Shown: positions 44,047 to 54,206 of the stretch, piece by piece
How positions within the stretch are numbered: position 1 is the first letter of the stretch
Layout: every line of letters begins with the position of its first letter
From: Gordonia sputi NBRC 100414
GTDB taxonomy: Bacteria; Actinomycetota; Actinomycetes; Mycobacteriales; Mycobacteriaceae
Length of the DNA stretch: 64,000 nt
Assembly (NCBI RefSeq): GCF_000248055.1
Contig: NZ_BAFC01000058.1
Location: 1 to 64,000 of the forward strand
Reading direction: 5' to 3'
Notes under the pieces: generated by a model
Seen by the model: only the letters and a program-made list of their open reading frames with translations
Database searches by the model: none
What the model was told of the DNA's origin: nothing
Translations under genes and position numbers: made by a program

Positions 44047-45993
44047 ATGACACGCGCCAGTTTTCAGCGGATCGGTGAGCGTTTCGACCCGCCCGCTGCG
44101 CAGTCCCGGTCAGGACGACGTCCCACTTCCGCGGGCGGATCGGGGAGTGGAGGATCGGGTACCGGGGGCCGCGGTGGAGGTCCGGGACGAGGTCCCCGCA
44201 CCTTCGAATTCCGTAGTCGCGCTGTGGGAGTCGTCATCCTCCTCGTGGTGTTGGCGGTGGCGATCCGGATGATCGTCGTGCACACCATCGAGGCGTCGTC
44301 GATCTCGGCAGAAGCGGCCCAGCAACGTGAGTACACCCAGGTGCTGACGGCCAAGCGCGGAGCGATCCTCGACCGCAACGGACGTCCTCTCGCCTATACC
44401 GACGAGGCGCGGTCACTCACGTTCCTGCCCAAGGCAGTTCGCAAGTCGATCGAGGCCGAGCACAAAAAGAATCCGGAGTACCCCGACGTCGACAAGCGGC
44501 TCAAGGAGATCGCCGACGGCGTGTCGTCGGCGCTCGGTGGGTCGATCAGTTCCGACGATCTGCACAAGAAGCTGACAAGCGATGACGGCTTCGTCTACCT
44601 TGCGCGGTCGGTCAGCCCCGAGGTCGCGGCACGGATCGTCGCCGACTATCCAGAGGTGGGTGCCGACCCGCAGGCGATCCGTCTCTATCCGGGTGGCTCG
44701 CTGGGAGCGAACGTCGTCGGCGACGTCAATTACGACGGGAACGGGCTGATCGGTCTCGAAGCGTCGATGGATTCGGTACTCGCCGGGACCGACGGCTCGA
44801 AGACCTATGACCGCGGCTCCGACGGCGCGGTGATCCCGGGAAGTACACGCAACGTGCACCCCGCGATCAACGGTGCAACGGTGAAACTGACGCTCGATTC
44901 GGACATCCAGTGGTTCGTGCAGAGCGAGGTCAACAAGGCCAAGCAGGCGTCGGGAGCGAAGTCGGCGTCGGCCGTCGTACTCGACGCCAAGACCGGCGAA
45001 GTACTCGCGATGGCCAACGACGGCACCTTCAACGCGTCCAAGCCGCTGTCGGAACAAACGAAGGCCGACCTCGGCAACCCGGCTGTCACCTCGCCGTTCG
45101 AGCCGGGTTCGGTGAACAAGATCGTCACCGCCTCGGCCGCCGTCGAATACGGGCTGACAACGCCGGGCGAGGTGTTGCAGGTGCCCGGCCGTATCAACAT
45201 GGCCGGTGTCACCGTGAACGACGCGTGGTCGCACGGCGTCGAGCCGTACACCACGGCGGGAATCTTCAGTAAGTCATCCAACGTCGGAACCCTGATGCTG
45301 GCCAAGCGTGTCGGTGAACAACGATTCGCCGACATGGTCAAGCGTTTCGGGCTCGGGCAGCGGACCGGCGTCGGACTTCCGGCGGAGAGCGGTGGAGCGG
45401 TTCCCGCACTGAGTCAGTGGTCGGGTGGTTCGTTTGCCAATCTGCCCATCGGGCAGGGTCTTTCGATGTCGCTCCTGCAGATGACGGCGATGTATCAGGC
45501 GATCGCCAACGACGGGCTCCGCGTGCCACCGCGCATTCTCGAGTCCGAGCAGCACGACGGCGGGAACGTCGAAGATGCCGATCGGCCCGCCGGTATCCGA
45601 GTGGTCAGTCCGCAGACCGCGCACACGGTCCGCGATATGTTCCGCGGGGTCTTCCAGGAGGACCCGATGGGCGTGCAGTCGGGAACGGGCTACAAGGGTG
45701 CGGTTTCGGGCTATCAGATGTCGGGCAAGACGGGTACGGCCCAGCAGGTCGACCCGGCCTGCGGGTGCTACTCGAACTCGAGCTACAACATCACGTTCGC
45801 GGGCATTGCGCCCGCCGACAACCCACGCTTCGTGGTGGGCATCATGCTCGACAACCCCAAGCGGAGCTCCGACGGCAGCGGGGGACAGTCGGCGGCGCCG
45901 CTGTACGGAACGATCGCCTCGTGGATTTTGCAGCGTCAGCAAGTGCCGCTGTCTCCCACACCCACACCGTGGATCAAGCTCGAGGCGCGCTGA
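44047..45993 (+). CDS. ftsI: Penicillin-binding protein, septal transpeptidase FtsI (PbpB)
   Basis: Class B PBP cross-linking septal peptidoglycan; 648 aa. A Gly/Arg-rich cytoplasmic N terminus (SGSGGSGTGGRGGGPGRG) precedes one transmembrane helix (VVILLVVLAVAIRMIVV), a dimerisation domain (RGAILDRNGRPLAYT...) and the transpeptidase domain. The active-site triad is SVNK (Ser-x-x-Lys, within FEPGSVNKIV), SSN (SKSSNVGT) and KTGTA (SGKTGTAQQ). ATG 44047 is chosen over a TTG nine bases upstream. It follows ftsL by 21 bp. Confidence 0.95.
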   Translation: MTRASFQRIGERFDPPAAQSRSGRRPTSAGGSGSGGSGTGGRGGGPGRGPRTFEFRSRAVGVVILLVVLAVAIRMIVVHTIEASSISAEAAQQREYTQVLTAKRGAILDRNGRPLAYTDEARSLTFLPKAVRKSIEAEHKKNPEYPDVDKRLKEIADGVSSALGGSISSDDLHKKLTSDDGFVYLARSVSPEVAARIVADYPEVGADPQAIRLYPGGSLGANVVGDVNYDGNGLIGLEASMDSVLAGTDGSKTYDRGSDGAVIPGSTRNVHPAINGATVKLTLDSDIQWFVQSEVNKAKQASGAKSASAVVLDAKTGEVLAMANDGTFNASKPLSEQTKADLGNPAVTSPFEPGSVNKIVTASAAVEYGLTTPGEVLQVPGRINMAGVTVNDAWSHGVEPYTTAGIFSKSSNVGTLMLAKRVGEQRFADMVKRFGLGQRTGVGLPAESGGAVPALSQWSGGSFANLPIGQGLSMSLLQMTAMYQAIANDGLRVPPRILESEQHDGGNVEDADRPAGIRVVSPQTAHTVRDMFRGVFQEDPMGVQSGTGYKGAVSGYQMSGKTGTAQQVDPACGCYSNSSYNITFAGIAPADNPRFVVGIMLDNPKRSSDGSGGQSAAPLYGTIASWILQRQQVPLSPTPTPWIKLEAR

Positions 45994-46139
45994 TTTGCCG
46001 ATGGGCGCGCCCTCACGAATTGCCCTGACGGTATCGTGAGTGCGTTCCGGAGAGCGGAGCATCCGCACACACCCGGGTTCGAGCCGCACCGGCGCGAACA
46101 CGCGACACCGATACCACTGCTGAGGGAGGCGATCGCATC

Positions 46140-47753
46140 ATGGCGTCGAATCGCCGGTCCGCAGGACTGAACAGACCAACTCACGTCGAGCCCACGGCCG
46201 TCTCCGTGCTCTCGACCGCCACCGGCGCACGCCTCGATCTGATCGGGACGGTGCCTGCCGACGCCGCCGTGTCCGGGGTGTCGTTGCGTGCGCAGGACAT
46301 CGTCGCGGGCGACCTGTTCGCGGCGCTGCCGGGTGGCCGCACCCACGGCGCGCGGTTCGCGGCCGAGGCGCTCGAGCGGGGTGCGACGGCGATCCTCACC
46401 GACGCGGCTGGCCGCGCAGAACTCGGTCGGGTGCTTCCGCCCGACGCCGCGTGTGCGGTACTCGTGCACGCCGACCCCCGCTCGGTCCTCGGCGGGGTGA
46501 GCTCACGGATCTACGGCAACCCGTCGCAGCGCCTCAAGCTGATCGGCATCACCGGCACGTCCGGCAAGACGACGACGGCCTACATGGTCGAGGCCGCGAT
46601 GATGGCTGCAGGCCACACCGTCGGATTGATCGGCACGGTCGAAACTCGCGTCGACGGTGTCGCTCAGGCGAGTTCGCTGACGACGCCCGAGGCGCCGACC
46701 CTGCAGGCACTGCTGGCCGCGATGCTCGAGCGCGGCGTCGACGTCGTGGTCATGGAGGTGTCGAGTCACGCGTTGGCACTCGGACGCGTCGACGGAGCCC
46801 ACTTCTCGATCGGTGCGTTCACCAATCTGTCGCAGGACCACCTCGACTTCCACCCGACGATGCGCGACTACTTCGAGGCCAAGGCACGACTGTTCGCGGC
46901 GGGATCACACACGCGGGCGGTGCGTTCGGTGGTGTGCGTCGACGACGACTGGGGTCGACGCATGCTCGACGTCGCGCGGCGAGGTGAGGTCATAGCGCCG
47001 ATCACGGTCTCGACGACCGACATTCCGGCCGAGTGGCATGCCGGACCGTCGACGATCGAGTCCGACGGTGCACAACGCGTGGAGATCACCGACGCCGCAG
47101 GGATCGGCCACGATCTGACGCTTCGGCTGCCCGGCCGCTACAACGTCGCCAACGCGACGCTCGCGGTCGCGGTGGCGGTCGCAGCGGGTGTGCCCGTCAC
47201 GACGGCGACGTCGGCGATCGCCGAGGTGTCGGTTCCCGGTCGGCTGCAGCGCATCGATCGTGGGCAGGACTTCCTCGCCATCGTCGACTACGCGCACAAG
47301 CCGGGAGCGCTCGAAGCGGTGCTGGCCACCCTCGACGAGCAGGCGCGTGGACGTGTCGCCGTCGTCATCGGCGCCGGTGGCGACAGAGACAGCGCCAAGC
47401 GTCCACTGATGGGCGAGGTGGCAGCGCGTCGCGCAGACTTCGTCGTGATCACCGACGACAATCCGCGGACCGAGGACCCTGCCGCGATCCGCGCCGCTGT
47501 ACTAGCGGGTGCGCATGCGGTGCCCGACGACGAGCGTCGAGAAGGCGTCGAGATCAGGGAGATCGGCGACCGCCGTGCTGCGATCGAGACGGCTATTGCG
47601 TGGGCACGGCCCGGCGACATCGTGCTGGTGGCAGGTAAGGGCCACGAGGCAGGCCAGGAGATCGACGGCGTGAAGCATCCGTTCGACGACAGGAACGTCG
47701 TCGCCGAGGCGCTCGCGGGCGTCGTCGAGAAGACGTCGGGGGCCGCTCGATGA
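46140..47753 (+). CDS. murE: UDP-MurNAc-tripeptide synthetase MurE (meso-DAP adding)
   Basis: Mur ligase adding meso-diaminopimelate to UDP-MurNAc-L-Ala-D-Glu; 537 aa, cytoplasmic. All three domains are present: N-terminal UDP-binding ([20 protein letters not shown]...HG), central ATPase with [14 protein letters not shown], and C-terminal domain with DNPR (440-443), the meso-DAP specificity motif. ATG 46140 follows GAGGGAGG. A 146-bp gap separates it from ftsI and has no gene. The end overlaps the next ORF by ATGA. Confidence 0.96.
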   Translation: MASNRRSAGLNRPTHVEPTAVSVLSTATGARLDLIGTVPADAAVSGVSLRAQDIVAGDLFAALPGGRTHGARFAAEALERGATAILTDAAGRAELGRVLPPDAACAVLVHADPRSVLGGVSSRIYGNPSQRLKLIGITGTSGKTTTAYMVEAAMMAAGHTVGLIGTVETRVDGVAQASSLTTPEAPTLQALLAAMLERGVDVVVMEVSSHALALGRVDGAHFSIGAFTNLSQDHLDFHPTMRDYFEAKARLFAAGSHTRAVRSVVCVDDDWGRRMLDVARRGEVIAPITVSTTDIPAEWHAGPSTIESDGAQRVEITDAAGIGHDLTLRLPGRYNVANATLAVAVAVAAGVPVTTATSAIAEVSVPGRLQRIDRGQDFLAIVDYAHKPGALEAVLATLDEQARGRVAVVIGAGGDRDSAKRPLMGEVAARRADFVVITDDNPRTEDPAAIRAAVLAGAHAVPDDERREGVEIREIGDRRAAIETAIAWARPGDIVLVAGKGHEAGQEIDGVKHPFDDRNVVAEALAGVVEKTSGAAR

Positions 47754-48199
47754 GTCCTGATGGTGGCCAAGAGGAACGACGGGTAGTCATCGTGCCTGCG
47801 GATGTGGAGACGGTGTCGCGTGCGATCCGCGACCTCGTCTCTCGCGCACGGGATTCGTCTGAGCGTGTGCGCACCTGGGCGATCATCGGCGACATGGACA
47901 CACGCGATGGGCTCACCGAGAACGAGCGTGTCGTCGAACACGACAGGGTTGGCCGGCTCGCCGTGCGGCTCGCCGTCGACAAGACGCTGTGTGTCGGAGA
48001 GTCGCGCTCGGTCCGTGCATTGCATCAGGGAGCCGTGATGGAGGGTTCCTGGGGCGACGAGGCGAGGTTGGTCGAGACGGTCGACGACGCGGCCGCAACT
48101 CTCGACACCGACGAGTGGCGCCCGGCGCCCGACGACATGGTGCTCGTCGCAGGCGTCGATCCGGCATTGGCTGATCTGGCGGCGGGATCGAGTACATGA
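47750..48199 (+). CDS. MurF C-terminal-domain remnant (truncated UDP-MurNAc-pentapeptide synthetase)
   Basis: 149-aa ORF exactly where murF (about 470-510 aa) should be. From about residue 11 it follows the MurF C-terminal ligase domain: [78 protein letters not shown]. The N-terminal UDP-binding and central ATPase (GTxGKT) domains are absent, and the DAYNANPDSM motif has decayed to [10 protein letters not shown]. It cannot be a ligase by itself. The frame is intact, starts with ATG overlapping the murE stop and is likely still translated. A complete murF must be elsewhere if pentapeptide is made normally. It may be a degenerate relic or a retained regulatory domain. Confidence 0.85.
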   Translation: MSPDGGQEERRVVIVPADVETVSRAIRDLVSRARDSSERVRTWAIIGDMDTRDGLTENERVVEHDRVGRLAVRLAVDKTLCVGESRSVRALHQGAVMEGSWGDEARLVETVDDAAATLDTDEWRPAPDDMVLVAGVDPALADLAAGSST

Positions 48200-48293
48200 G
48201 CTGCGGGGCCTGGATGGGGCTGGGGGAGATGACGAGACAGGAACGAGGAGAGCGACGAGTGACGGTCGGGCGAACTGAGGGAGGGATGCTGCG

Positions 48294-49391
48294 GTGACCC
48301 AGATCCTCATTGCGGGTGCCATCGCCGTTGCGGTGTCGATCCTGCTCACTCCGGTGCTCATCCGCGTGTTCTCCCGTCAGGGATTCGGGCAGGAGATCCG
48401 CGTCGAGGGGCCGCAGAGTCACCAGACCAAGCGCGGCACCCCGTCGATGGGTGGCGTGGCCATTCTGATCGCGCTGTGGGCCGGCTACTTCGGAGCGCAC
48501 ATCGTCGGAGTGTTCACCCATGACGGGAACGGGCCGACGGCATCCGGGCTGCTCGTTCTCGGTCTCGCGACGGCACTCGGCGGCGTCGGATTCCTCGACG
48601 ACTTCATCAAGATCCGCAAACACCGAAACCTGGGGCTCAACAAGACGGCCAAGTCGATCGGGCAGTTCCTCGCGGCCATTCTGTTCGGCGTGCTCGTCCT
48701 TGGCTTCCGCAACGACTCGGGCTACACGCCCGCGAGTCCGCATCTGTCCTACGTCCGCGACATCGACGCGATCTCGATGGTCTCGGTCGCGTTCGTGGTG
48801 TTCTGCTGGCTGGTCGTCGCGGCATGGTCGAACGCAGTCAACTTCACCGACGGTCTCGACGGTCTCGCTGCCGGGTCGATGGCGATGGTGCTGGGAACCT
48901 ACGTGTTGGTGACGTTCTTCCAGTTCGTCAACGCCTGCTCGGGTGGCGCCAAGCCCGCCGCCGACATCCCTCGGGGCTGCTACCAGGTACGCGACCCGCT
49001 GGATCTCGCACTGATCGCGGTTGCCGGTGGCGGCGCGTGTCTCGGATTCCTCTGGTGGAACGCGGCACCGGCCAAGATCTTCATGGGCGACACCGGTTCG
49101 TTGGCTCTCGGCGGTCTGCTCGCGGGACTGTCGATCACCACCCGCACCGAGCTGCTCGCGGTGGTCATCGGCGCGCTGTTCGTCGCTGAGATCATGTCGG
49201 TCGTCATCCAGATCGCGTTCTTCCGGACGACGGGTCGTCGCGTGTTCCGCATGGCGCCGTTCCATCACCACTTCGAACTCGGTGGCTGGGCGGAGACCAC
49301 GGTGATCATCAGATTCTGGCTGCTCACAGCCATCGCGTGTGCGCTCGGGCTCTCGCTGTTCTACGGCGAGTTCCTCACGGTCAACGGCTGA
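48294..49391 (+). CDS. mraY: Phospho-N-acetylmuramoyl-pentapeptide transferase MraY
   Basis: Integral membrane enzyme making lipid I from UDP-MurNAc-pentapeptide and decaprenyl phosphate; 365 aa, ten helices. Signatures are [38 protein letters not shown] (catalytic Asp pair), [26 protein letters not shown] and [11 protein letters not shown] 48294 follows GAGGGAGG. Ninety-four bp of G-rich DNA separate it from the murF remnant. Its substrate requires a working MurF somewhere in the genome. Confidence 0.97.
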   Translation: MTQILIAGAIAVAVSILLTPVLIRVFSRQGFGQEIRVEGPQSHQTKRGTPSMGGVAILIALWAGYFGAHIVGVFTHDGNGPTASGLLVLGLATALGGVGFLDDFIKIRKHRNLGLNKTAKSIGQFLAAILFGVLVLGFRNDSGYTPASPHLSYVRDIDAISMVSVAFVVFCWLVVAAWSNAVNFTDGLDGLAAGSMAMVLGTYVLVTFFQFVNACSGGAKPAADIPRGCYQVRDPLDLALIAVAGGGACLGFLWWNAAPAKIFMGDTGSLALGGLLAGLSITTRTELLAVVIGALFVAEIMSVVIQIAFFRTTGRRVFRMAPFHHHFELGGWAETTVIIRFWLLTAIACALGLSLFYGEFLTVNG

Positions 49392-49396
49392 GCGCG

Positions 49397-50971
49397 ATGA
49401 CCTCACCGTCGGAGCTGCATCTGAGCGGCAGGCGCGTACTCGTCGCGGGCGCGGGCACAGCGGGGATGTCGGCGGCACGATTCCTCCTCGGCGTCGACGC
49501 CGAGGTCACGATCGCTGACGCGAGATTCGGGGGAGCCGAGACGACGAGCGTTGTCGGGACGGACGCCGCGCGTACCGCCGGTGCACGCCTCACCTCGATC
49601 GCCGATCTCCTCGCCGACGACTCCTGGCCTGCGGCGACCGACCTCGTCATCGCGTCGCCGGGATTCTCGCCGACCAATCCTTTGATGGTTGCCGCGGCCG
49701 AACACGAGATCCCCGTGTGGGGCGAGGTCGAGCTCGCGTGGCGGGTCGACCGTGCCGGACTGTTGGGCGCCCCGCGCACCTGGCTGGTCGTGACCGGAAC
49801 CAACGGAAAGACCACAACGACGTCGATGTTGACCGACATCGTGATCGAGGGCGGTCGCGATGCCGCAGCGTGCGGCAACATCGGGTTGCCGGTGCTCGAC
49901 GCGATGCAGACGCAACCGAGGGTTGACGTCCTGTGCGCCGAGCTGTCGTCGTTCCAGCTCCACTGGGCGCCGTCGATCACTCCCGACGCTGGTGTCGTGC
50001 TCAACATCGCCGACGATCACCTCGACTGGCACGGGTCGTTCGCCGCGTACGCGGCCGACAAGCAGATCGCGCTGCACGGCGACGTGGGTGTGGTCGGCCT
50101 CGACGACGCGGTCGCCGCAGACCTACCGGTGCCGGGACGGCGCGTGGGGTTCACCCTTGGCGAGCCCGCTCCGGGTGAACTCGGCGTCGTCGACGGCGAG
50201 CTGGTCGATCGGGCGTTCACGGCTGAGCAGGACGGCACGTCCGGAGGCACGCCTCTGATCGCCGCCACGGCGATTCACCCCCCGGGGCCGTCGGGAGTGT
50301 CCGACGCGCTGGCCGCCGCAGCGTTGGCGCTGGCGATCGGCGTCGCACCGTCGGCGATCGGTCGGGCGCTGAGCGCTTTTCGGCCCGCGGCGCATCGGGG
50401 CGAGGTCGTCGTGACGATCGACGGCATCGACTTCGTCGACGATTCGAAAGCCACCAATCCGCACGCGGCTGCGGCCGCGATCGGTGCGCACCGGAGCGTC
50501 GTGCTCATTGCGGGTGGCTTGTTGAAGGGCGCGTCGGTCGACGACATGATCACCGGCTCCGCGGATCGACTGGCCGGAGTTGTCGCGATCGGGCGAGATC
50601 GGGACATCATTGTCGACGCGATTTCGCGACACGCCCCAGAAGTCCCAACAGTCACAGTATTCACAAGAGACGATGGCGGTGTGATTGCACAGCGCGCCTT
50701 CGGATCAGAGACGGGTCCGGCGCCGAGCGGGGGACAACCCTCATTCGACGCCCCCGGGAACTCCGACGACCTCGCGACCGCGGTGATGAACCGTGCAGTC
50801 GCAGAGGCGTGGACGCTGGCCACGGCCGACGATCCGCGCCCCGACGCAGTGCTTCTGGCACCCGCGGCGGCGTCGCTGGACATGTTTCCCGGATACGGAC
50901 GACGTGGTGATGCCTTCGCGGCCGCCGCGCGCTCGTTGCCGGGGAGCGCTCCCCGGGCGACGCAGCCGTGA
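49397..50971 (+). CDS. murD: UDP-MurNAc-L-alanyl-D-glutamate synthetase MurD
   Basis: Adds D-glutamate to UDP-MurNAc-L-Ala; 524 aa, somewhat longer than the 450-500 usual. N-terminal Rossmann-like VLVAGAGTAGMSAARFL, ATPase loop VTGTNGKTTTTSM, LSSFQL, NIADDHLDWHGSF, and C-terminal DDSKATNPHAA. An extra loop near residues 430-460 (FGSETGPAPSGGQPSFDAPG) accounts for part of the length. ATG 49397 lies 5 bp after mraY; the stop overlaps ftsW (GTGA). Confidence 0.95.
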   Translation: MTSPSELHLSGRRVLVAGAGTAGMSAARFLLGVDAEVTIADARFGGAETTSVVGTDAARTAGARLTSIADLLADDSWPAATDLVIASPGFSPTNPLMVAAAEHEIPVWGEVELAWRVDRAGLLGAPRTWLVVTGTNGKTTTTSMLTDIVIEGGRDAAACGNIGLPVLDAMQTQPRVDVLCAELSSFQLHWAPSITPDAGVVLNIADDHLDWHGSFAAYAADKQIALHGDVGVVGLDDAVAADLPVPGRRVGFTLGEPAPGELGVVDGELVDRAFTAEQDGTSGGTPLIAATAIHPPGPSGVSDALAAAALALAIGVAPSAIGRALSAFRPAAHRGEVVVTIDGIDFVDDSKATNPHAAAAAIGAHRSVVLIAGGLLKGASVDDMITGSADRLAGVVAIGRDRDIIVDAISRHAPEVPTVTVFTRDDGGVIAQRAFGSETGPAPSGGQPSFDAPGNSDDLATAVMNRAVAEAWTLATADDPRPDAVLLAPAAASLDMFPGYGRRGDAFAAAARSLPGSAPRATQP

Positions 50972-52824
50972 CGGCAACACGGGAAGCGGCGACACAAGAG
51001 GCTGCGACACAAGAGGCTGGGACACAAAAGGCTGGGTCGACCGACACGAAGAGCGTCGACGCCGAGAGCTCCAGTGCATCGACCTCGCGCGCCTCGTCGA
51101 AACGACGGACCGCGGCGAAGGCTCCCCGCTTGCGCGGTGATGCTGCCGCGATCCCCGCCACCATCGTCGAGGGGATCCGCAATCTCCTCAGCCGGCCGCT
51201 GGCGTCCTACCATCTGATCCTGACGATGGCCGCGCTGATGACGTCGTTCGGTCTGATCATGGTGCTCTCGGCGTCGTCGGTGGAGGGCTACTCCGCAGAC
51301 GGGTCGGCCTACGGTTTGTTCGCCAATCAGGTCATCTTCGTGGTGCTCGGTGCGGTTGTCTTCTACCTCACGTTGCGCATGCCGGTGCGATTCTTTCGTC
51401 GCATGGCGGTCCCGCTGATCGCCGCCACGACGATCATGTTGGCGCTCGTCCTCGTGCCGGGAATCGGCACCCTCAGCCAGGGTGCGCGCCGCTGGTTCGA
51501 CATCAACGGCCTCTCGGTGCAGCCGTCCGAGCTGGTCAAGGTCGCGCTCTGTGTCTGGGGCGCGCATCTGCTCGCGTCACGTCGACGCGACAACGCGTCG
51601 CTGCGCGAGCTGCTCGTGCCTCTCGTGCCGGTCGGCCTGCTGATCTGCCTGCTGATCATTCTCGAGCCCAACCTCTCGACGACGATCACCATCGCGATCA
51701 TCGTCGGTGCTCTGCTCTGGTTCGCAGGGCTGCCGATCAAGGTGTTCGCGGCGTTCGTCATCACCGGTGTCGGCATCGCCGTCGTCCTGGCGCTCGTCGA
51801 GAGCTACCGGTCGCAGCGCGTGATGAGCTTCCTCGGTGGCATCGACGATCCGCAAGGTGCCGGCTACCAGGCGCGGCAGGCGACGTTCGCGTTGGCCAAC
51901 GGCGGCGTCTTCGGAGTCGGACTCGGTCAGAGCCGCGCCAAGTGGAACTACCTGCCCAACGCGCACAACGACTTCATCTTCGCGATCATCGGCGAGGAAC
52001 TCGGGTTGATCGGCGGACTGCTCGTCGTCTTCCTGTTCGTCGTGCTGGCGTTCACCGGCTTCCGTATCGCTCACCGCTGCACCGACCCGTTCCTGCGGCT
52101 GATGACGTCGACCATCACGGTCCTGATCACTGCGCAGGCCTTCATCAACATCGGATACGTCATCGGGCTGCTGCCGGTGACCGGAATCCAGTTGCCGCTG
52201 TTGTCGGCGGGCGGTACGTCGACGTTGACGGTGTTGGCGATGCTCGGCCTGTTGGCCAATGCCGCGCGTCATGAGCCCGAGGCCGTCGCCGCATTGACGA
52301 CCGGGCGCAGTCGCGTCAGCCGCTGGTTCCGCTTGCCGACGCCTGTTGCCTACAAGCCGACCCGGGCCGAGAGCGCGCGGAATCGTCTCGACACGCGTGA
52401 TCGCCGCGCACCGGCCTCGTCCGGTGGACGACGTTCTGCGACACCCAATCGGGTACCCGCCTGGCGTCGCGCGATCGGCGTGCGCTTCTTCGGTGCGGCG
52501 CCGGAGCCGAGTCCACCCGTCGATCGACGCGGGGCACCTCGGTCGGGTCCGGTCCGTCTCGACTACCGTGTCGGGTATTCAGGCCGCCAACAGCGTCGGG
52601 ACGACGCCCGTGGTCACGAGCGACAGAACCCATCGCGACGATCGTCAGAGTCCGCTCGTGCAAGCCAATCCGCCCGTCGCGCGACGGGCAGGGGAGTGCC
52701 GAGTTCGACGCGAACAGGGTCGTCGACGGGGGCGTCGCGGTCGGACTCGGGGCGCTATTCCGGTCACACCGGGCGAGCTGACAAGATGTCGGGTGGGTCG
52801 CGGTGGTCGGGCACCGGTCGCTGA
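50968..52824 (+). CDS. ftsW: SEDS glycosyltransferase FtsW
   Basis: Septal peptidoglycan polymerase of the SEDS family, 618 aa with about ten transmembrane helices (roughly residues 75-440). Motifs: [46 protein letters not shown] and [38 protein letters not shown]. The first 65 residues are hydrophilic and begin with a 5-residue repeat ([10 protein letters not shown]). The last ~170 residues are a basic, Ser/Arg/Gly-rich probable disordered tail. It partners FtsI. The GTG overlaps the murD stop. Confidence 0.95.
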   Translation: MTATREAATQEAATQEAGTQKAGSTDTKSVDAESSSASTSRASSKRRTAAKAPRLRGDAAAIPATIVEGIRNLLSRPLASYHLILTMAALMTSFGLIMVLSASSVEGYSADGSAYGLFANQVIFVVLGAVVFYLTLRMPVRFFRRMAVPLIAATTIMLALVLVPGIGTLSQGARRWFDINGLSVQPSELVKVALCVWGAHLLASRRRDNASLRELLVPLVPVGLLICLLIILEPNLSTTITIAIIVGALLWFAGLPIKVFAAFVITGVGIAVVLALVESYRSQRVMSFLGGIDDPQGAGYQARQATFALANGGVFGVGLGQSRAKWNYLPNAHNDFIFAIIGEELGLIGGLLVVFLFVVLAFTGFRIAHRCTDPFLRLMTSTITVLITAQAFINIGYVIGLLPVTGIQLPLLSAGGTSTLTVLAMLGLLANAARHEPEAVAALTTGRSRVSRWFRLPTPVAYKPTRAESARNRLDTRDRRAPASSGGRRSATPNRVPAWRRAIGVRFFGAAPEPSPPVDRRGAPRSGPVRLDYRVGYSGRQQRRDDARGHERQNPSRRSSESARASQSARRATGRGVPSSTRTGSSTGASRSDSGRYSGHTGRADKMSGGSRWSGTGR

Positions 52825-52868
52825 TCTCCCGAGGTGAGCAGAACAGATGTGAACGGAGTGCAGACCGT

Positions 52869-54206
52869 ATGGGTCCGGACGAAACACGGGTCACGACAAC
52901 CGACCACGGGGCTGCGGGAGGCAGTGACCGAAAGCTGTCGGTTGTGGTCGCCGGTGGCGGCACCGCCGGTCACATCGAACCGGCACTTGCGGTAGCGGAT
53001 GCGGTGCACAGACTCGATCCCTCCGCACGGATCACCGCACTGGGCACCTCTCGTGGACTCGAGACGACGCTCGTTCCCGAACGCGGTTACGACCTCGCGC
53101 TGATCCCGCCCGTCCCGCTGCCACGTAAGCCCGGCGTCGAACTCGCGAAGACACCCGCGCGGTTGTTGCGCTCGGTGCTCGCAACCCGCAAGGTCCTCGC
53201 CGACGTGAAGGCCGACGTCGTCGTCGGATTCGGCGGATACGTCTCGATGCCCGCCTACCTCGCGGCCAGGGCACATTTGCGGCCGAGTCGACGTCTGCCG
53301 ATCGTGATCCACGAAGCCAATGCCAGTGCCGGTGTCGCGAACAAGGTCGGCGCCCGCTTCGCCGACGTCGTGATGGCCGCGGTCGACGGCTCTGGACTCG
53401 ACGGCGCCGAGGTGGTCGGTATCCCGGTGCGCGGCGTCATCGCTGACCTCGACCGCAAGGGTCTGCGCGCCAAGGCCCGCCACTACTTCGGCCTCGACGA
53501 GGACGCCCCGACCCTGCTCGTATTCGGCGGATCGCAGGGGGCGCAACGACTCAACGAGGCGGTCGCGGGTGCTGCTGACGCGTTGGGGCGCGCCGGGATC
53601 GGCGTGTTGCACGCGTATGGACCCAAGAACACGATCGATCCGGTGTCACCCGAGGGCGCTCCGCCGTATCGGGCCGTCGGATATCTCAAACGCATGGACC
53701 TCGCCTATGCGGCCGCCGATCTCGTGATGTGTCGGTCGGGCGCGATGACGGTTGCCGAGGTGTCGGCTACCGGGCTCCCCGCGATCTACGTGCCCCTTCC
53801 GCACGGCAACGGCGAACAGCGGCTCAACGCGCTGCCGGTCGTCGAAGCCGGTGGTGGGGTGCTGGTGGCCGATGACGAGGTCACCGCGGACTGGGTGGCC
53901 GCGGAGGTTCCCGCACTCCTCGGCGATCCGGAACGGCTCGCCGCGATGTCGGCGTCCGCGTTCGGGACGGGCCACGGCGATGCCGCGAATGCCGTTGCAC
54001 GTGCGGCCCTCGACCTCGCTGCGTCGCATCGGCCCGGACGTCGGGCGCGCGCCGCGCAGCGCGTCGAGGCGGCAGAGGCCGACGCGAGCGCACCGGCCGC
54101 GACCGATGATCGAGCGTCGGATGCTCGCGATGAGGGCGCGCGCAAACCCGGTGATCCCGATGACGGGGCGGCGTTTCGTTCGACCGAATCGGCTCGCGAG
54201 CGGTGA
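52869..54206 (+). CDS. murG: Lipid II-forming GlcNAc transferase MurG
   Basis: GT28 enzyme transferring GlcNAc to lipid I at the inner membrane face; 445 aa. [20 protein letters not shown] is the N-terminal glycine loop; [44 protein letters not shown] and [24 protein letters not shown] are further signatures. The C-terminal ~60 residues (from about 385) are Ala/Arg/Asp-rich and extend beyond the family norm. ATG 52869 is chosen over an upstream ATG at 52803, which would overlap the end of ftsW. The end overlaps murC (GTGA). Confidence 0.95.
   Translation: MGPDETRVTTTDHGAAGGSDRKLSVVVAGGGTAGHIEPALAVADAVHRLDPSARITALGTSRGLETTLVPERGYDLALIPPVPLPRKPGVELAKTPARLLRSVLATRKVLADVKADVVVGFGGYVSMPAYLAARAHLRPSRRLPIVIHEANASAGVANKVGARFADVVMAAVDGSGLDGAEVVGIPVRGVIADLDRKGLRAKARHYFGLDEDAPTLLVFGGSQGAQRLNEAVAGAADALGRAGIGVLHAYGPKNTIDPVSPEGAPPYRAVGYLKRMDLAYAAADLVMCRSGAMTVAEVSATGLPAIYVPLPHGNGEQRLNALPVVEAGGGVLVADDEVTADWVAAEVPALLGDPERLAAMSASAFGTGHGDAANAVARAALDLAASHRPGRRARAAQRVEAAEADASAPAATDDRASDARDEGARKPGDPDDGAAFRSTESARER

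Noticed and set aside
47750..48199. The short ORF considered as a frameshifted but full-length murF
   Set aside because: murE and the ORF overlap by 4 bp and mraY starts 94 bp after it, so there is no room for the missing ~330 residues in any frame.
47913..49478. 521-codon minus-strand open frame
   Set aside because: Lies across the murF remnant, mraY and the murD start in antisense; composition is Arg/Asp/Glu noise with no domain.
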